NCBI GenBank assembly: GCA_036308645.1
Contig: JAXJVH010000005.1
Location: forward strand, 21,829 to 85,828
Direction of reading: 5' to 3'
Length of the DNA: 64,000 nucleotides
Source: RUG11462 sp036308645
Lineage (GTDB): Bacteria; Bacillota; Clostridia; Oscillospirales; Acutalibacteraceae
The notes below the pieces were generated by a model that did no database searches, was not told where the DNA came from, and saw only the letters and a list, made by a program, of their open reading frames with translations. Shown one piece after another: positions 25,414 through 36,000 of this stretch. Each line of letters starts with the position of its first letter. Position 1 is the stretch's first letter. The translations under genes were made by a program, and so were the position numbers.

Positions 25414-26331
25414 TTAATCCTGATAGAATACAATCTTGTTAAGCACAGCAAATACTACTGCAAGAATTACAAGAATGATTAATGAATAACTAACCGCCAT
25501 TGCCGAAGCAATATCAAATTTCATACCAATGATGTTATTGTGAATAGTTTCAACTACCGCATTGGTTGAACCGTTAAAGTTATCAACAATAGTATAAACT
25601 ACCGAGAGAAGAATAAGCGGAGAAACCATTGGAAGACTGATTTTCCAGAATACTTCCCATTTTGTAGCGCCCTCAATATACGAAGCCTCGTATATTGACG
25701 GTGAAATACTTTGAAGACCAGCAATGAAGATTACTATAGACACCGCAGACATGGAAACGATTGTCGAAATTCCCGAAACGGAACCGATAATCAAATCAAC
25801 CATCCAGTCAGCAACATCCATTTCCTCAAGCATCATCTGAAATGCATCGGTAACCTGAATTGCACCTGTGGAAGCGGCTGTTTCAGCAAAACGCTCGCTG
25901 CCGCCCGACATCATTTGTGATGCAAGCGCGTCGCCTGAAAGTCCTACGATAAGACCTGACGAAATAATAACAGGCATAAACATTACCGAACGGGCAAAAC
26001 CTCTGCCTCGGAATTTTGCGTTTAAAACGCTCGCCATAAAGAATGCGAAAATTACAACAACAGGTACGGTTGTAAGCATACTTACCAATGAATCTAAAAC
26101 AAGTTGTGCAAAACTGTTGCTTTCTATCCATATTTTAGAATAGTTTACCATACCCCAGTTGCTATAATCATATCCCATAAATCCCGATCCCTGTTTTACA
26201 GTTGCGAAACTGCACACAAAGGATACTATCAACGGGAATACAATAAATAAAACTGCGCCGATTATAAAAGGGAGGGTGAATAAGTAACCGTATCTTCTTT
26301 GTTTTACTTCAAGCGATATTTTCTTAGCCAT
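25414..26331 (-). CDS. Carbohydrate ABC transporter permease, MalF-like (pair A)
   Basis: A 305-residue, six-helix permease with EAA loop YEASYIEGATKWEVFWKISLP (about 223-243), the MalF-type partner of the next gene. Between helices 2 and 4 it carries an extra soluble stretch (SQMMSGGSERFAETAASTG and DAFQMMLEEMDVADW, about 133-172) that ordinary CUT1 permeases lack and that probably lies outside the membrane. Its start overlaps the DUF5696 stop by one base, implying coupled translation. Confidence 0.92.
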   Translation of the reverse strand: MAKKISLEVKQRRYGYLFTLPFIIGAVLFIVFPLIVSFVCSFATVKQGSGFMGYDYSNWGMVNYSKIWIESNSFAQLVLDSLVSMLTTVPVVVIFAFFMASVLNAKFRGRGFARSVMFMPVIISSGLIVGLSGDALASQMMSGGSERFAETAASTGAIQVTDAFQMMLEEMDVADWMVDLIIGSVSGISTIVSMSAVSIVIFIAGLQSISPSIYEASYIEGATKWEVFWKISLPMVSPLILLSVVYTIVDNFNGSTNAVVETIHNNIIGMKFDIASAMAVSYSLIILVILAVVFAVLNKIVFYQD

Positions 26332-28964
26332 TATTCAGCAGCCCCCTTTACCTTGAAATAATCTTGTGCCGAAACTTTAATGCCGTCGGCTTTATAATCT
26401 TTATCCGAATAGTTAACGTAGATGCCGGTTCCGTTTTCATAAGTTGTTTTGTAAACGTCGTCAGCAATTTTTTCGTGTTTAACGATTTTAAGACCGTAAA
26501 CACCGTCAAGCGCTTCTGAAACATAACTGTAAGTATCAATAACCTGATCCTTAATTTCGCTGTAAACAGTTGAATACATTGAATCATAAGATGTATTTGA
26601 AAGTTTATCATACTTTGTAGCAGTAAGCTTGTAATATGCGCCTGCGCCCGATTCAATAAGTAAGAGCAAATCCTTGCGGTTGTTATTACTTAAATTGATT
26701 GGTTTATAAGTGTAATCAACATGTCCTGAAAGAACCATAGCGGTAAACGGAACGCTGTAATCGCATTTATCAAAGTGAGCAGACTCAACAGGGAGTTCGT
26801 TTACAACATCAAGCAATCCTAAATATGCCGCCTGACCTGCCGTACCCATAATGCTGTATCCGTCGTCTTTGGTAGATTGAACAAGGCTTACAAGATTTTC
26901 AAGTGTTTCCTGACGTTCCATATAAGATTCGTCATCTCTGAAGTTTGAATTGATTTCAGAGCCGATTGAACGGTAAGAAATATTGTTTATTCCGTATTCC
27001 TTGTAATCCTCCATAAAGCCTTTAAGGTTCTTAGTAAATCCGTCTTTACTGAGAACATATTTATTCAACTTTTCATCTACGATAAAATCTACAGGGCTGT
27101 ATGTAGAAACAACTGAATTTTTTCCGTTTAAAGTAGAAGCACGATAATCTTTGCTCGGTTTTTCTTCTGCAACATAAGAGTTTTGGAAATCAATATCCGG
27201 ATACAAGCCTATGCCTTTTTCATTAAGCGACTTATAAAGAGAAACGAGTCCGTCGTCGCCGCCTATGCCGCTTGAAATATCTATGCCGTCGTCTAACATT
27301 CCATGCTCATAACCGCCGTTACACCAGCCCGAAAGTTTAATATTCATATTATTAAAGCCGTTTTGCTGAAGTTCGGAAGCGATGTTAGCAATCTGTTCAA
27401 AAGATGTAAGTGTTTCTTTTGTGTTGTACTCAATACCGAAGAATTTTTCAACAGTATTGATAATACCTACTGTTTCAACAGTTGAATAATAATCTTTTGC
27501 AGTTGTGTTAGCGGTATCGCCGAAGAGATAGTTTGAATAATAATCAGCCATACCGGAATAAGTAGCGTTTTCACCCGATAATACGTTAAGATTAAACTTA
27601 ATATCGCCTAAAAATCTTTGGAACTGATACTTGCAATATTTTGTATCTTCATCGGTATCGCCGCTTGCGGTAAACGCGTCCATTCTAACGCGTTCGTTTA
27701 CTCTGAACTCAAGTTTCATTGTGTTGTGTTTGCCTGCTTCAGCGTCAAAGTTATTTGCCTCAATGCCGGCAAAAGTTTCGCCTGATTCAATAATACCGAA
27801 CAAGCCGTTATAATTCTTTTCCGCAAAGTTTCCTTTGTTCTTTTTATTCTTGATACCTTTTACACAAGTACCGAATACAGGGAAGATTGCGTCGTTGTAA
27901 TAAGCGGTTTTCTCATCTACAACACGTGAAGCGTCAACGCCGTACATCTGAACATAAACGGATTTATCACGAAGTTGTTCTTTATTATTATTGAATTCCA
28001 TTATAGAACCTGAACCGTCAGGTAAGAAGAAGTATCCCTCTGCACTGTTGTCAAAATCCATAAGATTTGGGAAAACGGTGATGCTTTCGAGCGGATAATC
28101 CTCATTGTAATAAATCTCTTTTTCAGGGATTGTTACGCTAAGTCCCTTATCGGTAAGCGTATAGTTGATTCTAACATTAAACTCAACAGGCTCAACATCG
28201 GGAACGTCTGCGTTTTTATTATCCGATTCAAACTCCTCATCGGTATATCCGACAGAAGCAAATATGGTGTTTAAAGTCTGAACATCATCAAATGTAGTCG
28301 AGCCGCTCATATAATACCAAGGCTCGTCATTTGCTTTTTTATACGATTTCATCATCATAGCAAGAGAATCTTTATCGTAACCTGCTCTCGCCTCTTCGGT
28401 GGTAAAATCATATAAGGTGTAATAGTCGTTTAAAGTATAAGCCTCTGAACTGTCGGCTCCTAACTTTTCTATAAAAGCGTTAAATCTCTCAACAGAAAGC
28501 GCCATTGGGAATTTAATCTCGTAACCAACGTCACCTATACCGTACTGAACCGAAACGCCGTTTTCAATATCATCAATCTTAAACTGACCTTGTTCAACCG
28601 AATCTATATCAGTTGATTTTTCGTTTTCAGCACCTGTTTTATCGGTATATTGAAGAGTCAGAACCTGACCTTTATAATACTCGTCTGTTTCTGAATCGTA
28701 GTATTCAGAGGTCCATTCAAATTTTGTCTTTTTATTTACAATTTTGATATCGGTTGTATCATCATTGAAGTATAACTGTAAATCGTTATTCTCTCCGACA
28801 AGTCTGTAGTTATCGCTGTAAAGATCTGAAACAGAAGTTCCGACAGTCGGAATAAAATCAGGTCTTTCAGGGTTTTTTGATTCAATCTCGCCGCAGGAGG
28901 AAAAAGTTAATGTACTTAAAATGATGGCAGCCATCATTAAAACCGAAATAATCTTTTTAAACAT
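26331..28964 (-). CDS. DUF5696 lipoprotein, probable glycan-active surface protein
   Basis: The 877-residue product begins with a lipoprotein signal (lipobox STLTFSSC, lipidated Cys near residue 24). The body matches DUF5696 proteins, which are nearly always encoded among sugar ABC permeases in Clostridia and Paenibacillus. The N-terminal half (to about 470) looks like a beta-rich galactose-mutarotase-type fold with FPNLMDFDNSAEGYFFLPDGSGS. The C-terminal half (about 500-780) looks like a TIM barrel, with IKLSGWCNGGYEHG and YPDIDFQNSYV. A glycoside hydrolase role is inferred from layout; I cannot assign catalytic residues. Cotranscribed with its neighbours. Confidence 0.85.
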   Translation of the reverse strand: MFKKIISVLMMAAIILSTLTFSSCGEIESKNPERPDFIPTVGTSVSDLYSDNYRLVGENNDLQLYFNDDTTDIKIVNKKTKFEWTSEYYDSETDEYYKGQVLTLQYTDKTGAENEKSTDIDSVEQGQFKIDDIENGVSVQYGIGDVGYEIKFPMALSVERFNAFIEKLGADSSEAYTLNDYYTLYDFTTEEARAGYDKDSLAMMMKSYKKANDEPWYYMSGSTTFDDVQTLNTIFASVGYTDEEFESDNKNADVPDVEPVEFNVRINYTLTDKGLSVTIPEKEIYYNEDYPLESITVFPNLMDFDNSAEGYFFLPDGSGSIMEFNNNKEQLRDKSVYVQMYGVDASRVVDEKTAYYNDAIFPVFGTCVKGIKNKKNKGNFAEKNYNGLFGIIESGETFAGIEANNFDAEAGKHNTMKLEFRVNERVRMDAFTASGDTDEDTKYCKYQFQRFLGDIKFNLNVLSGENATYSGMADYYSNYLFGDTANTTAKDYYSTVETVGIINTVEKFFGIEYNTKETLTSFEQIANIASELQQNGFNNMNIKLSGWCNGGYEHGMLDDGIDISSGIGGDDGLVSLYKSLNEKGIGLYPDIDFQNSYVAEEKPSKDYRASTLNGKNSVVSTYSPVDFIVDEKLNKYVLSKDGFTKNLKGFMEDYKEYGINNISYRSIGSEINSNFRDDESYMERQETLENLVSLVQSTKDDGYSIMGTAGQAAYLGLLDVVNELPVESAHFDKCDYSVPFTAMVLSGHVDYTYKPINLSNNNRKDLLLLIESGAGAYYKLTATKYDKLSNTSYDSMYSTVYSEIKDQVIDTYSYVSEALDGVYGLKIVKHEKIADDVYKTTYENGTGIYVNYSDKDYKADGIKVSAQDYFKVKGAAE

Positions 28965-28981
28965 AATAATTTTCCTCCTTT

Positions 28982-31195
28982 CTACCTTGTCGAAATTTCT
29001 TCTATAACATTGCCGACAAATGAAGCCATCTGCTGAATAAGTGCAAAGAAGAGAACTGCAAGGAATACTATAAGCAATATAACAACAACGGTGATTACAA
29101 GTTCAACTACCGCCATACCCAAGGTATAATCGTGAATACGCATATTACCAAGGAAAATGAGTAGAAATACCCAGATAAGTGCGATTGTAATAAATGTTGA
29201 ATAGAAGTCACCCTCTTCAAGAACCATTACATTAGATAAAAGAATAGCAACAGGATACAAGAAGAGAATAGGCGTCAGGGAATAACAGGTTGACATATAA
29301 ATTGCTTTAAGACTACCCTCGCCCGACATAAGCGAAGTTACCGCCCAGTTACAAATTGTAAACAACAGTACCGGCAGACATATTTTTGCAAATTCCGCAA
29401 GAATATTTGCGTCTTCTGCGTCAGCGTCAAATATAAATCCTGTAAATCTTGCCTGTAAAAGGCTCATAAATGATACAGCCAAAAGAATTGTAGTAGCCGC
29501 TTTAACCGAGCCTTTATTTTCACGTGTAAGTACCCAAGCGCCGTTCAACGGTCTGAATATTAACGTTTTGGCAAAACCTAATTGTGCGGAATAAGTACCT
29601 TCTTTATTACGTTCTTTCTTATTTTTCTTACGCCATTTTTTGAACAATATCCAAACTATAATTAATGCAACAATTACAACAATTGCTATTGTAAAGTAAT
29701 CATTAATATACTGTTGACGTAAATATTTAAATGCTTTTGAGTAGTTTTCCTGATCTTTAATTTCTCGGAAATATTTCATAGCGGTGGAATAATCACCGTC
29801 GCGGTAATAAACCTTACCGATATTCTGTTTAGCGGCAACAGAGTTGTTATTAAGTTTTAATACTTCTTTCCAAACCTCAATCTCATCATCATAAAGGTCG
29901 AGTTCGTGAAGTTTTGAAGCCTCAATGATTTTCTCTGCATAAGCAGTCATAGAATAAGTATTAAGACAACGAAGTTCCGAATCAAGAACAAGACACTGGT
30001 TGTTTAACCATTCAAGCGCAACAGGAACATCAAGGTTACCCTCGATAAATGTTACATGGTCGTCATCGGGATCGTCTTCAACAGTACCGAATTCAAAAAG
30101 GTTAACGCCTTCTGTATTGTAGAAGAAAACTTTACCTCTTAAAGAGTCGAGTACGGCGTAATTACCGTAATCCAAAGCCTTAATGTCCACAAGTTTTGAC
30201 GCACCTTCAAGCGTTGCTCTCCAAGAAGCGTCGGTATCGCCGTAAGGCAGGGCTTCTTCGTCAACGGTTTTTAATACGTCGCTACCTTTTGCATTAAGTC
30301 TTGAAACGCACTGAATTTCATCATAAGTTGTTTTATCAAAAGTGTTATTTGTAACAAAGATAAATCCTTCGTCATCAATTTCAATACCGCTGTACTCTGT
30401 AGGAACGAAGTCCTCCATATTTTCTTTTGCGGCGTCTGAACTGATTGCTCTCCAAAGAAGTTCAAAAGCATTGTATGTAACAGCCGGAGCGCCGAGGGTC
30501 TGAACAAATTCACCGTTTGAATCAAGTTCGAGAATACCCATTGTGCAGCCTTGAGAAAGTATAAATATACGTCCGTAGTTATCAACAACTACCTTTTTGG
30601 GCATAAAGTTAAAGTCATCCGGCAAAATTTCGTTTTTAATTCCGGCAACAACATACTGCTCATTAAAATTCTTATCGAGTTTAATAAGTCTGCCCGAACC
30701 TTCTTCATAAAGATTTTCGGCGACATTATAATCTGTATTGTCTACGGTAGCGCCTGTCATATCGCAGATATAAATACTACCGTCGTTTTTATCGACAAAA
30801 GTGCTTGTCACACTGCCGAATCTGTCGTTAATTGTTTTTGTTTTTCCGTTTTCAAGTTTTACGGTATGCTTAAATCTTACGATTTTTTTATTAAATGTAA
30901 AATCGGAATTAAGAATAAGAAGCATACCCTGCTCGTTTTCATCGTCGCCCGAAATATAAATAAGTCCGTCTTTTGAAACAAACATATCTTTCGGGTACAT
31001 CATACCGACTGCCTTGCCCTTATCGTCTTTCAAATTTAAAAGATCAATCTTATTATCAAAATAGAAAGCGTCGGGAGCTTCAAAAGCCTCGCCGTTATTA
31101 TCATAAACGTATGATTTATAAGAGGAGGCGGCACTTGCACTGTAGCCTAAAGCCACAATAAAAACAAGCAAAAAAGCTAAAATTCTTTTTTTCAT
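28982..31195 (-). CDS. Propeller-TPR-Yip1 membrane protein of the sugar operon
   Basis: The 737-residue protein has a signal peptide (residues 1-22), an external NHL-like beta-propeller (about 40-420, with repeats such as NYGRIFILSQG and DDEGFIFVTNN), a short TPR pair (about 430-490; AAKQNIGKVYYRDGDYSTAMKYF), a transmembrane helix (about 503-523) with a basic linker, and a C-terminal Yip1-type domain of about five helices (from 545). Such fusions recur in Clostridial sugar loci. It may sense or tether the transport complex; that is an inference. It lies between the two permease pairs. Confidence 0.85.
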   Translation of the reverse strand: MKKRILAFLLVFIVALGYSASAASSYKSYVYDNNGEAFEAPDAFYFDNKIDLLNLKDDKGKAVGMMYPKDMFVSKDGLIYISGDDENEQGMLLILNSDFTFNKKIVRFKHTVKLENGKTKTINDRFGSVTSTFVDKNDGSIYICDMTGATVDNTDYNVAENLYEEGSGRLIKLDKNFNEQYVVAGIKNEILPDDFNFMPKKVVVDNYGRIFILSQGCTMGILELDSNGEFVQTLGAPAVTYNAFELLWRAISSDAAKENMEDFVPTEYSGIEIDDEGFIFVTNNTFDKTTYDEIQCVSRLNAKGSDVLKTVDEEALPYGDTDASWRATLEGASKLVDIKALDYGNYAVLDSLRGKVFFYNTEGVNLFEFGTVEDDPDDDHVTFIEGNLDVPVALEWLNNQCLVLDSELRCLNTYSMTAYAEKIIEASKLHELDLYDDEIEVWKEVLKLNNNSVAAKQNIGKVYYRDGDYSTAMKYFREIKDQENYSKAFKYLRQQYINDYFTIAIVVIVALIIVWILFKKWRKKNKKERNKEGTYSAQLGFAKTLIFRPLNGAWVLTRENKGSVKAATTILLAVSFMSLLQARFTGFIFDADAEDANILAEFAKICLPVLLFTICNWAVTSLMSGEGSLKAIYMSTCYSLTPILFLYPVAILLSNVMVLEEGDFYSTFITIALIWVFLLIFLGNMRIHDYTLGMAVVELVITVVVILLIVFLAVLFFALIQQMASFVGNVIEEISTR

Positions 31196-31214
31196 TGCTT
31201 AATCCTCCCCTTTC

Positions 31215-32120
31215 TTAATCCTTAATACCTGATGAAGCCATTGTATCAAGAATGTTAGACTGTGCAATAATGAATACAAGCAGCGGCGGCAAAATCATAA
31301 TAAGAGAGATAGCCGCAGCCGAACCGGTACGTGCAACACCGCCGGCAGCAATTTGAGAAAGAGCATACTGAAGCGGTTTTTTAGCCTCTGTAAATATAGT
31401 AGTCGTTGCCGAAATACCCCACATACTCTGAACAGAAGTCATAAGCATTGTAAGCCATGCAGGTTTTACAAGCGGCATAACAATCTGAACAAAAATACGC
31501 AATTCGGAAGCGCCGTCAATACGTGCGGCTTCAAGCAATACATTAGGAATTGACGAAGCCATAAACTGTTTCATAAGGTAAAGACCCATTGAAGCGCCGA
31601 CATAAGGAATAATCATAACCCAATATGTATCAATCATTCCGAGTTTTGCCTGAATAATGTAGTTCGGAATGGCTGTAACAGCAGGAGTAAACATAAGGGA
31701 TAGAACGATTATTTGAGACATTGCGTTTCTTCCGGGGAAATCACGTTTCTCAAGCACATAAGCCGCCAAGGAGGCAAAGATTATATGGAGAAATGTTGCT
31801 ACAACCGTTACATATACAGTATTAAAAATGTATCTTGAAAACGGTACCCAAGAAGCACTCATAAGGGTAGAAATGCTTTTAAAGTTAGAAAGGGTTGGGT
31901 TTCTAACAATAATCGTAGGCGGATAAAGGAACAACTCATCAAGAGGTTTAAATGCGTTACAAACAACATAAATCATTGGTACAAGCATTATAAAGCCGAT
32001 TACGCAAAGGAATATAAAGTTTGTAACTACACCGGCACGGCTTCGAGCCGGACCGGGATTAAATTTTTTCTTACTTGCCTTAAGTTTCTTAAGGTCAACA
32101 GTTGCGGTATTTGACGCCAT
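31215..32120 (-). CDS. Carbohydrate ABC transporter permease, MalG-like (pair B)
   Basis: A 301-residue, six-helix permease with EAA loop EAARIDGASELRIFVQIVMP (about 194-213). It is the MalG-type partner of the gene just upstream, from which it is separated by one base. It is clearly different in sequence from the pair A gene at 24486-25400, so the two pairs are not a recent duplication. Its N-terminus has a basic KKLKASKKKFNPG tail. Confidence 0.93.
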   Translation of the reverse strand: MASNTATVDLKKLKASKKKFNPGPARSRAGVVTNFIFLCVIGFIMLVPMIYVVCNAFKPLDELFLYPPTIIVRNPTLSNFKSISTLMSASWVPFSRYIFNTVYVTVVATFLHIIFASLAAYVLEKRDFPGRNAMSQIIVLSLMFTPAVTAIPNYIIQAKLGMIDTYWVMIIPYVGASMGLYLMKQFMASSIPNVLLEAARIDGASELRIFVQIVMPLVKPAWLTMLMTSVQSMWGISATTTIFTEAKKPLQYALSQIAAGGVARTGSAAAISLIMILPPLLVFIIAQSNILDTMASSGIKD

Positions 32121-32121
32121 A

Positions 32122-33063
32122 TTACTGTCCCACCTTTCTTAAAGCTCTTTGAATAATCTCGTTGCAAGCAACCATCAAAGCAAACAATACGGTTGCTATA
32201 GCGCACGCATAACCCATTTCAAAACGGACTCCGCCGTAGTCCTCAATGTGGTTAAGAATAGTATGAACGGCATAGTCTGTACTCGGGTTACCGAACAATG
32301 TCGTGGTAACTGCGCCGATCGAGAACGACTGGGTAATACTCATTACCGCAGAGAACATAAGCTGCGGGAGCATACTCGGCAAAGTGATAAACCAAAGTTC
32401 CTGCCAACGGTTTCTGATACCTTCAACATAACCTGCCTCATACTGCGAATGGTCAATAGTTCTGAAACCTGCAACGTTTGACAAGAAGCCTGTACCGAGC
32501 GACATCCAGATAACAACTACCATACAAATCCAAATCATATAATCGGGATCTGTCATAAACTGAATCGGCTCGTCTATAAATCCTAAATTCATTAAAGTAC
32601 CGTTTACCCAACCGTAAGCGTCGCCTGAGAAGAAGATACTGAAAATAGCGTAAGCACCGCCGGAAATAGATGGCGCATACAGTATAGTTACCATAACGGC
32701 ACGGGTACGAGGACCTAACTCATTAATAAGCCAAGCGAACATAACCGACATTAAATATCCGACAGGTCCTGTAACAACCGCAAGAGTTAAGGTGTTTTTA
32801 AATGCGGTAATGAATATATCGTCGTTACCGAGTAACTGACGGTAATTGTCCAAACCGACAAAAGTAGGTGCTTCAAGCACGTTATAATAAGTAAAACTTA
32901 AAACCATAGACGCAAGTACCGGCAAAATGGTAAATGCAAAGAAAATTATACCGTAGGGAGCAATATATAAATAGCAATCCCAGTTATTTTGAAATTTCTT
33001 TTTAAGAAGTTTCCTATCGGTAGCTCTTATCTCTTTTTTAGACATAGCACTGATATCAGCCAT
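32122..33063 (-). CDS. Carbohydrate ABC transporter permease, MalF-like (pair B)
   Basis: A 313-residue permease with an EAA loop YEAGYVEGIRNRWQELWFITLP (about 208-229). It lies directly behind the binding protein gene (14 bases), the common order binding protein, MalF, MalG in CUT1 sugar importers. Six membrane helices are visible. The start follows a GGGAGG site. Confidence 0.93.
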   Translation of the reverse strand: MADISAMSKKEIRATDRKLLKKKFQNNWDCYLYIAPYGIIFFAFTILPVLASMVLSFTYYNVLEAPTFVGLDNYRQLLGNDDIFITAFKNTLTLAVVTGPVGYLMSVMFAWLINELGPRTRAVMVTILYAPSISGGAYAIFSIFFSGDAYGWVNGTLMNLGFIDEPIQFMTDPDYMIWICMVVVIWMSLGTGFLSNVAGFRTIDHSQYEAGYVEGIRNRWQELWFITLPSMLPQLMFSAVMSITQSFSIGAVTTTLFGNPSTDYAVHTILNHIEDYGGVRFEMGYACAIATVLFALMVACNEIIQRALRKVGQ

Positions 33064-33077
33064 ATTTTATCTCCCTC

Positions 33078-36000
33078 CTATTCTTTCTCAACAATCGGTA
33101 AACCGAACTCAGAACGTTTCTTTGTGATTTCGGAATCGATTGTGTTTGCATAATCATAAAGTGTATCTTTAGCGTCTTTTTCCTGATATTTAACTTTTCT
33201 GAACGCATTGTTTATATGACGGTCAATAAAGTAACTTCCGGCAATCTGCGGAATTGCATTACCCCATGAAAGTTGTTCGTTAAGCATTTTGCTTTCTTCA
33301 GCAGTCCAAGGAAGTTTTCCGAATGCTTCGAGGTTAGCCGTATTGTAACGAGCCGACGGACCGAGAATACTCTCTATCTGATTACCGAACGAAGCCTGAG
33401 TATCGGTAGAAGACCACCATTTAAGGAACTTCCAAGAAAGATCATAGTTAATGCAATCTTTCAAAATCAACGAACAGTTTACGGTAAGCGCTGTTGAATG
33501 ATCTATATATTCTTTACCGTTTTCATCGGTGCTCTTTGTACCCGGAATAAGCGTATAACCCCATCTTCCGTTAATTTCAGGAGCAGATACCGCCAATGTA
33601 TTATACATTGTGTAGTCATCTATACCGAGCGGCATTTCACCTGTTCTGAAACGGTTCTTAAAGTCATAAGTCAACGGTAAATCATAATTTACATAGAAAT
33701 TAGTCCATTGTTTAAACGCCTTAATGGCTGTATCGGTCTGCAAAGCCGTAGATTTGCGGTCATCGGTGTAAAGATTTCCGCCCTTTTGAACAAGCATTGC
33801 ATAGAATATATTTGTACCGCCGTTTATAACCATAGTATTGGTACCGCCGTTAACATAAATAGTACTTGTCGGCATACCAAACTCAAGATTCTTTTTATTT
33901 AAGGCTGTAATGGTTGAAATAAGTTCATCCCATGTTTTAGGTATTTCTATTCCCTCGGCAGCCAAAATATCCGAACGGTAGAACATAACGTTATAAGACT
34001 GTTTTTCAGGCAAAGCGTAAAGTCCTGTATCTTCCTCTTTACCGTCGCCTTTACGGTCGAAATAGAAAGGAGTCATTGCCTCCGGTAAGAATCTACCGAG
34101 AACTTCATCATAAGAAACATCCCAAGCAGAACCCTGTGTTCCCTTATCGTCCTTAAAGTTTTTAAGGTCGTAAACCGCATTACGGAGCGCATAGTTTACA
34201 GGCTCTGTAGGCGCTTGGTCAATAGCAACGTCAGGACCTATGCCTGCAACAACGGCAGAAAGAAGCGCGCCCATATTTACGAGTTCCAAATTAACCTTAT
34301 TGCCTGTTTCGGCAGTATAGGAACTGTTGATAAGTTGACGGAGAACCTGGAACTGGTCACGGCCGCCTGCCATCCAAACTGTAATAGTATTATCATCATT
34401 AGCGTCGATTTCGGAGTCATTACCGATTGCATTGTAATCAACAACAAACGATGAAATAAATCTGTTGATGCCGTAAAGCATATTTTTAAAGAAACCTGCT
34501 TCGGCGTCTTTAATTTCGGCGTCCGGAGCCGAAAGAGAAATATAGTCAATTTCAAGCGGCACATACGAAGCCGTATTCAACCAAGTACCGAGTGAACCTA
34601 TATTTGATTTAAAATATGAAAGTTCCTTACCGATAGTGTCACAGTCTTCATACATATCTGTCATTTGGCGGATAAGTGTATTAAGAGATGAAAGACCTGA
34701 ACTGCTTTCGCCTGTATATTCTGTGATACCGTCGACGATTGACTGCAAGTCATCAGCGCATTTTCCTAATTTTTCGATATCTTCAGGAATAAGTTCATCA
34801 AGCTGATAGTCACGGTTTGTATCGGGGTCTGTACCTGTAATCTTAATAATCTTACGATAAATCTCATTGATTTCAGTAAGAGCGTCGTTTGTCATATTAA
34901 GGAATTTACCCATTTGAGAAAGAGTACATTCCAAAGTAATTGTATCGCCGGGTTTTAAGTAAACCAAACAAGTACTGCCGTCTTGCTTTTGCGGTGAATA
35001 AATCATCCAATCTCTTGTATATCCGAATTCAAGAGTATTCGCTTCAACAAAAGGAACTTTTCCGTTTATATAAAGTTTTCTCGGAGAACGCATACCGTCG
35101 TTTACGTTCTGACGGTATTTGAAGTTGAGAGAATAAAGACCTTCTTTAATATCATCACCGACAGACCATGTAACCGATTGCTGCATATATTCCCAGTTTG
35201 TACCGCCAAGCATATTTACAGACTGCTTGTAAGCAGAAGTTTCTCTGTCGCCCGAAGAAGTTGAAGCAGTAGATACGTCAACCGAAGGATAAAGTGTTTT
35301 ATCGGATTTTACAAGTGCATGTTCAGCTTCGATAAAACATTCTTCACCGTCATACTTTTCAGCATTTTGATACTGCTTTATATATGTATCATAATCAACG
35401 ATTTCTTCCAAAGGAACAATTTCAATACTGCCGATAACCATAGGCTCTTTAACGCCATTTAATGAAATTGTATTTACACCCTTTTTAAAGAAGAAGTTAA
35501 GAGGGCCGTCATTGTAACCGAGATAATCAACTACATAAGAACTCTTCCAAGTAAGAACTTCTTTTTGTTCAGGACGAAGTTGATTTCCTAAATAGTCGGT
35601 TTTAAAGCCCTCCGTTCCGTCGTCGTTCTTCACAAGACTGTCAACAAAACTTCTTACGAAATTACATTCAGCCGCATTTGAAAACGGAGTAACGCCGTTA
35701 ATCATTAATTCTCTTACAATATTGATATCCTTGCTTGCAACGGTATGATAATTAAAAATAATGTTATATTTTCCGGCTTCTTTTAAACTGAATTTAAAAG
35801 TAACCTCATCATCTTCACCCGTATAAACGACTTCTTTATAATTCTCGCCGTTTTGGGCAGGATAAGAACTTCCGTTTTCAACGCTTACGCCACTTGTCTT
35901 TTTAACAAGGTTTGCAGCGCCGATAACAATATGTTCTTTACCGTCTTGAACATCAGCATTAGCGCTTAAATACTCGTCGTAAGAATTCAGTTCGTTGTAA

